Assembly: GCF_042660285.1 (NCBI RefSeq)
Contig: NZ_JBHSTP010000001.1
Coordinates: 186,001 to 250,000, forward strand
DNA: 64,000 nt
From: Luethyella okanaganae
Lineage (GTDB): Bacteria; Actinomycetota; Actinomycetes; Actinomycetales; Microbacteriaceae
Reading direction: 5' to 3'
Shown: in pieces, positions 25,711-33,905 of the stretch
Layout: each line of letters begins with the position of its first letter
Position numbering within the stretch: position 1 is the stretch's first letter
Made by a program: the position numbers and the translations under genes
The notes under the pieces: model-generated
What the model saw: only the letters and a program-made list of their open reading frames with translations
What the model was told of the DNA's origin: nothing
Database searches by the model: none

Positions 25711-26361
25711 ATGGTCCTGTACAGCGCCGGCGTCAGCATGGAACCCGGATTGCGCGAGCGCAAGCGCATCGCGACTCGCCGTGCCATTCAGCACGCGGTG
25801 CTGACCCTCACCGCAGAGCGCGGCATCGACAAGGTCACGGTCGAGGACGTCAGTCGTCTCGCCGACATCTCGCCGCGCACCTTCTTCAACTACTTCGCGT
25901 CGAAGGACGCCGCCCTCATCGGTGACGTCCCGCATCTTCCCGACGATGATGCGGTCGAGGCGTTCGTGCACGCCGGCCCCGACGGCGCGATCCTCGTCGA
26001 GATCGGCGAGCTCTTCGCGACAGCGGCGAGCTCGGTCGAGGAGGATCGCGAGATCCACCTGCTGCGACATAGCGTGCTGCGCGACAATCCGCATCTGTTC
26101 GGCTTGCGCATGGCTTCCGTGCGCGACTTCGAGGCTGCGCTGCATGAGATCGTCGAGCGGCGGCTCACCGCCGACGCCCCCGATGTGGCCGCCGACCGGA
26201 AAGCCCTCTTCGAACGTGCGTCTCTCATCGCCATGCTCGCCTTCGCCACGATGCGTCACGCGTGGCGTTGCTGGGCGGACACCGACGAACTCGACCCGCT
26301 CTCCGAACGGGTGCGCGCCTCATTCGCGCAGCTGCACGAAATCCTTCACGAGACCGGCTAA
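25711..26361 (+). CDS. TetR-family transcriptional regulator
   Basis: 216 residues. N-terminal helix-turn-helix: ATRRAIQHAVLTLTAERGIDKVTVEDVSRLADISPRTFFNYFASKDAAL; a C-terminal ligand-binding domain follows with no recognisable ligand. ATG 25711 or ATG 25738 could start it; neither has a proper ribosome site. An AATAAT box (about 25699-25704) six bases before 25711 would suit a leaderless message. The palindrome CAATAATTG in the same place is a candidate autoregulatory operator. Confidence 0.85.
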   Translation: MVLYSAGVSMEPGLRERKRIATRRAIQHAVLTLTAERGIDKVTVEDVSRLADISPRTFFNYFASKDAALIGDVPHLPDDDAVEAFVHAGPDGAILVEIGELFATAASSVEEDREIHLLRHSVLRDNPHLFGLRMASVRDFEAALHEIVERRLTADAPDVAADRKALFERASLIAMLAFATMRHAWRCWADTDELDPLSERVRASFAQLHEILHETG

Positions 26362-26413
26362 GCTTTGTTGCTGTGCCATTCGCCGGCCCGGTGAGGACCG
26401 TCAGGAATGCCAC

Positions 26414-26489
26414 GCCGCCTTAGCTCAGTCGGCAGAGCGTCTCACTCGTAATGAGAAGGTCGTGGGTTCGATTCCCACAGGCGGCTCCA
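26414..26489 (+). tRNA. tRNA-Thr (anticodon CGT)
   Basis: GCCGCCT pairs with AGGCGGC; the D-arm TTAGCTCAGTCGGCAGAG, an anticodon arm CTCACTCGTAATGAG with anticodon CGT (reads ACG) and T-arm GTGGGTTCGATTCCCAC are all present. CCA is encoded at 26487-26489. Confidence 0.97.
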
Positions 26490-26529
26490 ATTCGCGGAAC
26501 CGTCTGCCTGGTGCCGGTAGTCTCGTCAT

Positions 26530-27513
26530 ATGACGACGTCACTGCGCTGGGGCATCCTCGCAACGGGCGGAATCGCCCACGCATTCACGAAAGACCTCGT
26601 GCTCCATGGATTCGTCGTGCAGGCGGTCGGATCGCGTTCGCAGGACTCCGCCGATGCGTTCGCCGCTGAGTACGGCATCCCGGCGGCGTATGGAAGCTAC
26701 GAGACGCTCGTCGCAGACCCCGAGGTCGACATCGTCTACGTCTCGACGCCGCATCCGTTCCACGCCGAATATGCGATGCTCGCCCTGAACGCGGGCAAAC
26801 ACGTGCTCGTCGAGAAGTCTTTCACCGTCAACGCGGCCCAAGCCCGTGCGGTCGTGACCCTGGCGGAGTCGAAGGGTCTGCTCGTCTTGGAGGCGATGTG
26901 GACGCGATTTCTGCCGCACATGGTGCGCATTCGTGAGATCCTCGCCGCCGGCACTCTTGGCGAGGTGCATACGCTCATTGCAGACCATACCCAGGATCTA
27001 CCGGACGATCCGGCTCATCGCGTCAACGCGCTCGGACTCGGCGGGGGTGCCCTTCTCGACCTGGCTATTTACCCCATCTCCTTCGCCTCCTCGCTTTTCG
27101 GCTGCCCCGAGACCATCCAGGCCAGCGCGACCTTCAAGGAAACGGGGGCTGATGCCCAGGTGGCGACGATCTTTCGCTACCCCGGCGGACAGATCGTCTC
27201 GACCCTCTCCGCCAGCGACACGCGAGGTCCGAACGTCGCTACCGTGCTCGGCACGGAAGGACGCATCGACATCGACTCCGTCTGGTATTGCCCGACGACC
27301 TTCAGGGTCTATGACGCGGCCGGTGCCGTCGTCGAGTCGTTCGAGTCGGAGGTCGTCGGCCGGGGTATGCAGTTCCAGGCGGCCGAGGCTGAGCGTCTCG
27401 TCGCCGACGGTGCGATCTCGAGCGACATCCTGCCGACGTCGGAATCGATTCAGATCATGGAGACCCTCGATGCGATCAGGGCACAGATCGGACTGCGCTA
27501 CCCCGGGGAATAG
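26530..27513 (+). CDS. Gfo/Idh/MocA-family oxidoreductase
   Basis: 327 residues. N-terminal Rossmann domain (LRWGILATGGIAHAFTKDL), then VDIVYVSTPHPFHAEYAMLALNAGKHVLVEKSFTVN with the family's EK(P/S) motif, and a C-terminal substrate domain with GGGALLDLAIYPI. Members oxidise sugars, inositols or dihydrodiols with NAD(P). The EKSFTVN form is typical of the dihydrodiol-dehydrogenase-like branch. Single gene between tRNA-Thr and dacB; substrate unknown. Confidence 0.85.
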   Translation: MTTSLRWGILATGGIAHAFTKDLVLHGFVVQAVGSRSQDSADAFAAEYGIPAAYGSYETLVADPEVDIVYVSTPHPFHAEYAMLALNAGKHVLVEKSFTVNAAQARAVVTLAESKGLLVLEAMWTRFLPHMVRIREILAAGTLGEVHTLIADHTQDLPDDPAHRVNALGLGGGALLDLAIYPISFASSLFGCPETIQASATFKETGADAQVATIFRYPGGQIVSTLSASDTRGPNVATVLGTEGRIDIDSVWYCPTTFRVYDAAGAVVESFESEVVGRGMQFQAAEAERLVADGAISSDILPTSESIQIMETLDAIRAQIGLRYPGE

Positions 27514-27546
27514 CCGCCAGGATCGGGTCCACGGCGCGTTCAGGCG

Positions 27547-29052
27547 GTGTCGCGTAAAATATCGGGGGTGCACGAACAGGATGAAGCGGCGGCACCCGCG
27601 GGAATCGAACCCGCAGGCGGCGCCGTGTCGAACCCGGAACCCAGGGCCGGCGGCGTTGCGGGGCTCGTCCGCAGGCATCCGACAGCCTGGTCGATCGCGG
27701 CCGGTGCGCTCGTGTTCGCCCTTCTCGGCACCGGGGCCCTTTTCGCCGGAAGCGCCGCCGGATCGCCCGGCCCGGCACCCGTCGCCGTGTCGACTCCGAG
27801 TGCCGCCGCCCCGGTAGCACATCGTCCCGCTCCCTCCGCGATTCCCGCGGCGAGCAAACTGCGCAGCTGCTCCGTCGCCGAACTCGCCGCCGACTCGCGG
27901 CTCGCCAGCTTTCAGGCTCAGGTCGTCAGTGCGGCATCCGGCGAGGTGCTCTTCGACCGGGGCGGAGCGATTCCGTCGCGCGCGGCGAGCGTCCTCAAGG
28001 TGCTCACCTCGGCGGCGGCTCTGAGCGTGCTCGGGCCGGGCTATCGCGCTACGACGACGGTCGTGAAGGGCGTCGAACCCGGATCCGTCGTTCTGGTCGG
28101 CGGCGGCGATATCACGCTGTCGCGCACGCCGAGTGGCGATGAATCCGTCTATGCGGGCGCCGCGCACCTCGACGACCTCGCCGGCCAGGTACGAGCCGCC
28201 TGGAACGCCGACCCGTCGAACCCGCCGTTGACCGCCCTCATCCTGGACGCGTCGCTCTTCGGCGGCGATGAATGGCAGCCGAGCTGGAACCGCAAGGAAC
28301 TGAGCGACGGCTACATGCCGCCGATCACTGCGCTGCAGACCGACGGCGATCGCGACAATCCCTATAAGAACACATCGGCACGCAGCGACGACCCGATCGG
28401 TCGCGCCGGCGGCGCCTTCGCCGAGGCGCTCGGCGGAGGCGTGTCGGTCCAGCGGGGAACGGCGCCGGCCGGTGCCGCCCAACTCGGCGCGGTCTCCTCT
28501 CAGCCGGTCTCCACTCTCATCCAGCAGTCGCTCATCGTCTCAGACAACGCGATCGCCGAGATGCTCGCCCGGCTCGTCGCGGTGAAGTTGGGAACGGGCA
28601 ACTCCTTCGACGCATTGCAGACGGCGATCATCGGAGGCCTGCAGCCCTACGGTATCGACACCTCGGGAATCGTCGTCGCCGACGGCTCCGGCCTGAGCGA
28701 CGACAACGCGGTGCCGCCGTCGTATCTCACCAGGTTCTTCATCAAGGTCAATGCGCGCGAAGGCGACCTCGGCATCATCTTCGACGGGCTCCCGATCGCC
28801 GGCGAGACCGGATCGCTGTCGTACAGCGACCGGTTCACGGGTGACAGCTCGGTGGCAGATGGATCGGTCTTCGCCAAGACCGGATGGATCGACACCGGCT
28901 ATACCCTGGCCGGGATCGTGCATGCGCAGGACGGCACCGTGCTCACCTTCGCCGTGTACGCGCTCGGCGATGTGAGCGACGATGCGAAGACCGCGATCGA
29001 CGCCATCACTGCTGGGTTCTACCGTTGTGGGGACAATCTCTCCAATAATTGA
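27547..29052 (+). CDS. dacB: D-alanyl-D-alanine carboxypeptidase/endopeptidase (PBP4 type)
   Basis: 501 residues. A proline/alanine-rich cytoplasmic N-terminus, a membrane segment (TAWSIAAGALVFALLGTGALF, about 40-62), then an S13 peptidase domain with SVLK (SxxK nucleophile), SDN (in IVSDNAIAEML) and KTG (in VFAKTGWID). It trims or cleaves peptidoglycan crosslinks outside the membrane. Start codon GTG 27547 or GTG 27568; both weak. In Actinobacteria this gene is often near tilS/hpt; here pncA follows. Confidence 0.9.
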   Translation: MSRKISGVHEQDEAAAPAGIEPAGGAVSNPEPRAGGVAGLVRRHPTAWSIAAGALVFALLGTGALFAGSAAGSPGPAPVAVSTPSAAAPVAHRPAPSAIPAASKLRSCSVAELAADSRLASFQAQVVSAASGEVLFDRGGAIPSRAASVLKVLTSAAALSVLGPGYRATTTVVKGVEPGSVVLVGGGDITLSRTPSGDESVYAGAAHLDDLAGQVRAAWNADPSNPPLTALILDASLFGGDEWQPSWNRKELSDGYMPPITALQTDGDRDNPYKNTSARSDDPIGRAGGAFAEALGGGVSVQRGTAPAGAAQLGAVSSQPVSTLIQQSLIVSDNAIAEMLARLVAVKLGTGNSFDALQTAIIGGLQPYGIDTSGIVVADGSGLSDDNAVPPSYLTRFFIKVNAREGDLGIIFDGLPIAGETGSLSYSDRFTGDSSVADGSVFAKTGWIDTGYTLAGIVHAQDGTVLTFAVYALGDVSDDAKTAIDAITAGFYRCGDNLSNN

Positions 29053-29087
29053 GGTGAGGCCGCAAGTAATTGAGGTGAGGCCGCAAG
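29046..29087. repeat. 21-bp tandem duplication between dacB and pncA
   Basis: Two perfect adjacent copies of TAATTGAGGTGAGGCCGCAAG (given as TAATTGAGGTGAGGCCGCAA plus G). The first copy contains the dacB stop codon; the second abuts the AAGGAGG ribosome site of pncA. It may have arisen by slippage. Confidence 0.9.
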
Positions 29088-29096
29088 GAGGCAATC

Positions 29097-29693
29097 GTGA
29101 CCAGGGCGCTGTTCATCATCGACGTACAGAACGATTTCACCGAGGGGGGTGCTCTCGGGGTCGACGGCGGGGCGGCCGTCGCCGCCGGCGTCAGCGAACT
29201 GCTGGCACGGCATCCTGGCGCCTATGACTACGTGTTCGCCTCGCGCGACTGGCATGACGGCGACAACGACAACGGCGGTCACTTCGCCACGGATATCGCC
29301 CCCGACTTCGTCGACACCTGGCCGGCGCATTGCATCGCAGGCACCCCAGGTGCCGAGTACCACCCGGCGTTCGAAACGTCCGGCGTTACCTTCCACGTTC
29401 GCAAGGGGCAGGGCAAGCCCGCCTACTCGATCTTCGAAGGCGTGACCGAGGACGGCAGAACCGTTCAGGAGTTGCTCACGGAGCACGGCGTGACCGAGAT
29501 CGACGTCGCCGGCATCGCGACGGACTATTGCGTGCGGGCGAGTGCGCTGGACGCGCTGGAGCACGGCCAGCGCGTTCGCGTGCTGAGCGACCTCATAGCC
29601 GGGGTCGCCGTGGAGTCCTCTGACGCAGCCCTCGCGGAACTCGGCCACGCCGGGGCCGAGATCGTCCGCTCCGATGCGGGGCAGGGTGCCTGA
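29097..29693 (+). CDS. pncA: Nicotinamidase/pyrazinamidase
   Basis: 198 residues, isochorismatase fold. ALFIIDVQNDFTEGGALGV gives catalytic Asp; ASRDWHDGDNDNGGHF supplies metal-binding Asp/His; WPAHCIAGTPGAEYHP and FHVRKGQGKPAYSIFEG hold the catalytic lysine; GIATDYCVRASALDAL holds the nucleophilic cysteine. It converts nicotinamide to nicotinate for NAD salvage. GTG start with AAGGAGG 5 nt upstream. The next gene starts two bases after its stop. Confidence 0.95.
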   Translation: MTRALFIIDVQNDFTEGGALGVDGGAAVAAGVSELLARHPGAYDYVFASRDWHDGDNDNGGHFATDIAPDFVDTWPAHCIAGTPGAEYHPAFETSGVTFHVRKGQGKPAYSIFEGVTEDGRTVQELLTEHGVTEIDVAGIATDYCVRASALDALEHGQRVRVLSDLIAGVAVESSDAALAELGHAGAEIVRSDAGQGA

Positions 29694-29695
29694 AG

Positions 29696-30445
29696 ATGCC
29701 CCTTTACGCCGAGAGCGCCGACGGCGTGCTCATCGCCTACGACGTCCACGGCGGGGCAACGGCGGTCGGGGAGCATCCGCCCATCGTCCTCATCCACGGT
29801 TTCGCATCGACGGCCGCCGTCACATGGGAGAGTACCGGTTGGGTGAGGGCGCTGACGGATGCCGGCCGCGTCGTCGTCACGCTCGATCTCAGGGGTCATG
29901 GTCGTAGCGACAAGCCGCACCGGGCCGACGAGTTCGCTCCGACGCTCCTCGGCGCAGATGTGCGTGCCGTGCTCGATTCCGCTGGAGCCGACGTCGTCGA
30001 CGTCGTCGCCTACTCGATGGGGTGCCGGGTGGCATCGGCCTTCGTAGAACTCGCCCAGGATCGGGTGCGCAGGGTCGTGCTCGGCGGAGCCGGGCCTGTC
30101 GAGCTGTTCGCGACATGGGACCTCGCCGAGGTGCGCGGCCTGTTGCTGAGCGACGAGCCGCCGATGAACCCGCTCGTGCAGGCCGTTCTCGGTGCGGCGC
30201 TTGCCGCAGGCGCCGATCGCGAGTCGATGCTGGCCTGCGTCGAGGGCGTGTCCGGTGCGCCATTGATCATGCCGGCCGGGATCCCTGTTCTCTTCGTCGC
30301 GGGTGAGGAGGACCCGGTGACGCGGGGGACCCAGGGACTTGCGCTCGATTGGGGCGTCGACTACGTGTCGATCCCCGGCCGCGACCACATCAACACACTC
30401 ACGGCGCGTGCGTTCAAAGACGCCGTTGTCGGCTTTCTCGGCTGA
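29696..30445 (+). CDS. Alpha/beta hydrolase
   Basis: 249 residues. HGFASTAAVTW (oxyanion region), LDLRGHGRSDKP, the nucleophile elbow VAYSMGCRVA (Ser), a late Asp in FVAGEEDPVT and His in GRDHINTL. Such hydrolases include esterases, enol-lactonases and C-C hydrolases; nothing fixes the substrate. It follows pncA by two bases and is probably co-transcribed. A homologue lies at 48817-49557. Confidence 0.85.
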   Translation: MPLYAESADGVLIAYDVHGGATAVGEHPPIVLIHGFASTAAVTWESTGWVRALTDAGRVVVTLDLRGHGRSDKPHRADEFAPTLLGADVRAVLDSAGADVVDVVAYSMGCRVASAFVELAQDRVRRVVLGGAGPVELFATWDLAEVRGLLLSDEPPMNPLVQAVLGAALAAGADRESMLACVEGVSGAPLIMPAGIPVLFVAGEEDPVTRGTQGLALDWGVDYVSIPGRDHINTLTARAFKDAVVGFLG

Positions 30446-30554
30446 CACGTCTCGCGCTCGCCGCCATGTCGCGATATCCGCTACCGGTGCGCGACCGCTG
30501 TCGGCGTGCCGGTAGCAGTCGTGCGCGCAAGCGGCTCGTGGGCGGCCGAGAGCG

Positions 30555-31634
30555 CTAGAGGGTGTTGCCGAGCTTGAAGCCGTGATCGCTGTCGCCCTTG
30601 CGGGTGTAGGAGAAGCCGTCGGCACCGATCGTCACCGCCATCTCGCTCGGGTCGTCGCGCTCGACGACCTTCTGCGGGTTGCCGTCGAGGTCGAGCACGA
30701 ACGAGGCCTCGGTGTACCAGCTCGGCACGACCGGGTTGCCCCACCAGTCGCGGCGCTGGTTGTCGTGCACGTCCCAGGTGACGACGGGGTTGTCGGGGTC
30801 CCCGGTGTAGTAGTCCTGCGTGTAGATCTCGACACGGTGGCCGTCGGGGTCGCGCAAGTACAGATAGAACGCGTTCGAGACGCCGTGACGACCGGGGCCG
30901 CGCTCGATGGTGTCCGATTTGCGCAGGGCGCCGAGCTTGTCGCAGATGTGGATGATGTTGTGCTTCTCATGTGTCGAGAACGCGACGTGATGCATCCGCG
31001 GGCCGTTGCCGCCGGTGAGTGCCGTATCGTGCACGGTAGACTTTCGGCGCATCCACGCGGCATAGGTGACGCCTTGATCGTCCTGGATGTCCTCGGTCAC
31101 GCGGAAGCCCAGATCCTCCAGGTAGCTGCGACCCCGCGGGACGTCGGGCGTGACCTGGTTGAAGTGGTCCAGGCGCACGAGGGCGCCTGCGCCGTAGAGG
31201 TCGTAACGCCAGGCCAGGCGCTCGACGTGCTCGACGGCGTAGAAGAACTCGTAGGGGAAGCCCAGCGGATCCTCGACGCGCACGGAGTCTCCGACGCCTT
31301 TCGCAAAGCCCTCTGAGCGACGCTCGACACGACAGCCGAGCTCTCGGTAGTAGGCCTCGGCCACATCGACGTCCTCCGGCGTGCGCACCCGGTAGGAGAA
31401 TGCGGCGACGGCGGCGACGGGACCCTTGCGCAGCACGAGGTTGTGGTGGATGAACTCCTCGAACGCTCGCAGGTAGATCGCGTTCTCGTCCTCCTCGGTG
31501 ACGACGAGTCCGAGGATGTCGACATAGAACTCGCGTGAGGCGGCGAGGTCGGTGACGACGAGCTCCATAGAGGCGCAGCGCAGGATGTCGGGCGGAGCGA
31601 TCGATGGGGTAGGGATGGGGGTGGTGGTGCTCAT
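30555..31634 (-). CDS. hpaD: 3,4-dihydroxyphenylacetate 2,3-dioxygenase
   Basis: 359 residues, two-domain vicinal-oxygen-chelate extradiol dioxygenase, strikingly like the homoprotocatechuate 2,3-dioxygenases of Brevibacterium and Arthrobacter. Metal ligands are His157 (RLDHFNQ), His216 (MHHVAF) and Glu269 (HRVEIYTQ); the acid-base His202 (TVHDTA) and Tyr259 are also present. It opens the catechol ring to 5-carboxymethyl-2-hydroxymuconate semialdehyde. Close relatives use either Fe(II) or Mn(II); the sequence cannot tell. ATG with GAGGAG. Last gene of the fusion-gntR-hpaE-hpaD run. Confidence 0.95.
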   Translation of the reverse strand: MSTTTPIPTPSIAPPDILRCASMELVVTDLAASREFYVDILGLVVTEEDENAIYLRAFEEFIHHNLVLRKGPVAAVAAFSYRVRTPEDVDVAEAYYRELGCRVERRSEGFAKGVGDSVRVEDPLGFPYEFFYAVEHVERLAWRYDLYGAGALVRLDHFNQVTPDVPRGRSYLEDLGFRVTEDIQDDQGVTYAAWMRRKSTVHDTALTGGNGPRMHHVAFSTHEKHNIIHICDKLGALRKSDTIERGPGRHGVSNAFYLYLRDPDGHRVEIYTQDYYTGDPDNPVVTWDVHDNQRRDWWGNPVVPSWYTEASFVLDLDGNPQKVVERDDPSEMAVTIGADGFSYTRKGDSDHGFKLGNTL

Positions 31635-31692
31635 GGTGTCTCCTCGATGAGATTCAAGTGCGGTTCAGGATGCAAACCAGGCCGGGTTGCCG

Positions 31693-33186
31693 TTAGTTGG
31701 CGCCGAAGCGGGCCGTGTGCACGTGGCCGAGGGTGATGTGCACGGCCTGCTGGTCGGTGTAGAAGTCGATCGAACGGTAGCCGCCCTCGTGGCCGAGTCC
31801 GGAGGCCTTCACCCCTCCGAACGGAGTGCGTAGATCCCGGACGTTGTGCGAGTTGAGCCACACCATGCCGGCGTCGACCGACTGCGCGAAGGTGTGGGCG
31901 CGGTGGAGGTCGTTGGTCCAGAGGTAGGCGGCGAGGCCGTACTTCACGCCGTTGGCGAGGCTGAGCGCCTCTTCGTCGGTGTCGAAGGGGGTGATGGCGA
32001 CGACCGGGCCGAAGATCTCCTCCTGGAAGATGCGGGCACCGGGTGCGACATCCGCGAACACCGTCGGAGCAACGTAGTTGCCGTCGGGCAGACCCTCCGG
32101 ACGACCGCCGCCGGCGAGGAGCCTGCCCTCGCTCTTGCCGAGTTCGACATAGCTCATGACCTTGGCGTAGTGCTCGGGGTGCACGAGCGCTCCGACCTCG
32201 GTCTTCGGGTCGTGCGGGTCGCCGACGACGATGCGCTGGGCCCGCGTGGCGTATCGGGAGCAGAAGTCGTCGTAGATCGAGCGCTCCACCAGGATGCGAC
32301 TTCCTGCGGTGCAGCGTTCTCCGTTCAGCGAGAACACGCCGAATAGCGTGGAGTCGATCGCGGCGTCGAGGTCTGCGTCGGCGAACACCACGGCGGGCGA
32401 CTTGCCGCCGAGCTCCATGGACATGCCCTTGAGGTTGGCCGCGCAGTTGCGGTAGATGGTCTGGCCGGTCGTGGTCTCGCCGGTGAAGGAGATGAGGGGA
32501 ACGTCAGGATGCTTCACGAGCGCGTCGCCGGCTTCCTCGCCGATGCCGTTAACGAGGTTGAACACGCCGTCTGGTAGCCCGGCCTCGCGGAAGATCCCCG
32601 CCCACAAGCTCGCCGAGAGCGGTGTGAACTCTGCCGGCTTGAGCACGACGGTGCATCCGGAGGCGAGCGCCGGGGCGAGTTTCCAGCTCTCGAGCATGAA
32701 CGGGGTGTTCCACGGGGTGATCAGACCGGCGACGCCGACCGGTTTCCGGTTGACGTAGTTCATCTGCGCTCCAGGCACCTTGTAGGTGTCGTCGGCTTGG
32801 GCGACGATGAGATCGGCGAAGAAGCGGAAGTTCTCGGCCGCGCGCTGCGCCTGCCCGAGTGCCTGGGTGATCGGCAGGCCGGTGTCGAAGGTCTCGAGTT
32901 CGGCGAGCCGCGCGTCCTGCGCCTCGACGGCATCGGCGATGCGATTCAGGATGCGGGCACGGTCACGCGGCTTCATGCGCGGCCACAGCCCGCTGTCGAA
33001 TGCCTCCTTGGCTGCGGTGACGGCGAGATCGACGTCCTCCTGCTGACCGGCCGCCGCCGTCGCGTAGTTCTCATTCGACACGGGGTCGAGAACGTCGAAG
33101 GTCTTGCCGGAGACGCTGTCGACGAAGCGACCGCCGATGAAGTGCTGGATGTGCGTCGGTAGTTCGTCGGGAATGTAGTGACCCAT
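31693..33186 (-). CDS. hpaE: 5-carboxymethyl-2-hydroxymuconate-semialdehyde dehydrogenase
   Basis: 497 residues, aldehyde dehydrogenase superfamily. N-terminal FIGGRFVDSVSGKTFDV, TPWNTPFMLESWK, cofactor segment GETTTGQTIYRN, catalytic Glu in MELGGKSPAV and catalytic Cys in NGERCTAGSR. Next to hpaD it is best read as HpaE, oxidising the ring-cleavage semialdehyde to 5-carboxymethyl-2-hydroxymuconate with NAD+. GGAGG lies 7 nt before the ATG. The gap to gntR is 38 bp, so it is likely in the same transcript. Confidence 0.93.
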   Translation of the reverse strand: MGHYIPDELPTHIQHFIGGRFVDSVSGKTFDVLDPVSNENYATAAAGQQEDVDLAVTAAKEAFDSGLWPRMKPRDRARILNRIADAVEAQDARLAELETFDTGLPITQALGQAQRAAENFRFFADLIVAQADDTYKVPGAQMNYVNRKPVGVAGLITPWNTPFMLESWKLAPALASGCTVVLKPAEFTPLSASLWAGIFREAGLPDGVFNLVNGIGEEAGDALVKHPDVPLISFTGETTTGQTIYRNCAANLKGMSMELGGKSPAVVFADADLDAAIDSTLFGVFSLNGERCTAGSRILVERSIYDDFCSRYATRAQRIVVGDPHDPKTEVGALVHPEHYAKVMSYVELGKSEGRLLAGGGRPEGLPDGNYVAPTVFADVAPGARIFQEEIFGPVVAITPFDTDEEALSLANGVKYGLAAYLWTNDLHRAHTFAQSVDAGMVWLNSHNVRDLRTPFGGVKASGLGHEGGYRSIDFYTDQQAVHITLGHVHTARFGAN

Positions 33187-33224
33187 AGGGGTTCCTCCGT
33201 GGCTGATAGGACGGTCGTTGTGGG

Positions 33225-33905
33225 TCAGACGGCGATGGCGCCGTCGCTGGGATGCCGGTGCTCGGCTTGGTAGTCGAGCATGGCATCGAGCGTCGCGGTG
33301 CGGTGGGCGCGGGCGGCGAGTTCGATCTCAAGGGCCGGAGCGTGCCGCTCGATGAGTCGCAGCAACTTCTCGTGTTCGTCGACGGAGGCGCGGGCGCGCC
33401 CGGGAACGAAGCTGAAGGTGGAATCACGTAGCACCTTCATGCGGTTCCAACCGCGGTGCACGAGGTCGAGGAGGTGCGGGTTGGGGCATTCCTCGAACAG
33501 GACGGAGTGGAACTCGAGGTTGAGCTCCGTGAAACGATGCGGATCGAAGTCATCCAGACAGTCGACCATCCGCTTGTTGATGGCGCGGGCGCGGCGCAGG
33601 TGCTCGGCTGAGATGTGCGCGGCGGAGAGCGCGGTGGCGGCACCTTCGACGATGCTGAGTGTCTGCATGGTGTACACGTACTCTGCCTCTTCGATCAGGG
33701 CCACCTGGGCGCCCACATTGCGTTCGAAGGTGACGAGCCCCTCGGCCTCGAGCAGACGGATGGCCTCGCGCACGGGCACGACGCTCATGTCGAGTTCTCC
33801 GGCGATCTGACCGAGCACGAGGCGGAAGCCGGGAACATAGCGTCCGTCGCTGATACGCTCGCGAATCCACAGGTGGGCCTGCTGCGCCTTGCTGAGCGAG
33901 CTCAT
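33225..33905 (-). CDS. GntR-family (FCD) regulator of the hpa cluster
   Basis: 226 residues from ATG 33905. Winged HTH: LWIRERISDGRYVPGFRLVLGQIAGELDMSVVPVREAIRLLEAEGLV; then an FCD ligand domain with metal-type residues (ELNLEFHSVLFEECPN, DEHEKLLRLIERHA). The ATG overlaps the TGA of the fusion gene (ATGA). Lying inside the cluster it is the natural candidate regulator for homoprotocatechuate genes. The palindrome at 37353-37364 and its copy at 35409-35420 are candidate operators. Confidence 0.9.
   Translation of the reverse strand: MSSLSKAQQAHLWIRERISDGRYVPGFRLVLGQIAGELDMSVVPVREAIRLLEAEGLVTFERNVGAQVALIEEAEYVYTMQTLSIVEGAATALSAAHISAEHLRRARAINKRMVDCLDDFDPHRFTELNLEFHSVLFEECPNPHLLDLVHRGWNRMKVLRDSTFSFVPGRARASVDEHEKLLRLIERHAPALEIELAARAHRTATLDAMLDYQAEHRHPSDGAIAV

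Noticed and set aside
24058..26259. A 733-residue minus-strand frame across the TAP-like hydrolase and TetR gene
   Set aside because: Antisense shadow spanning two well-supported genes and the gap between them.
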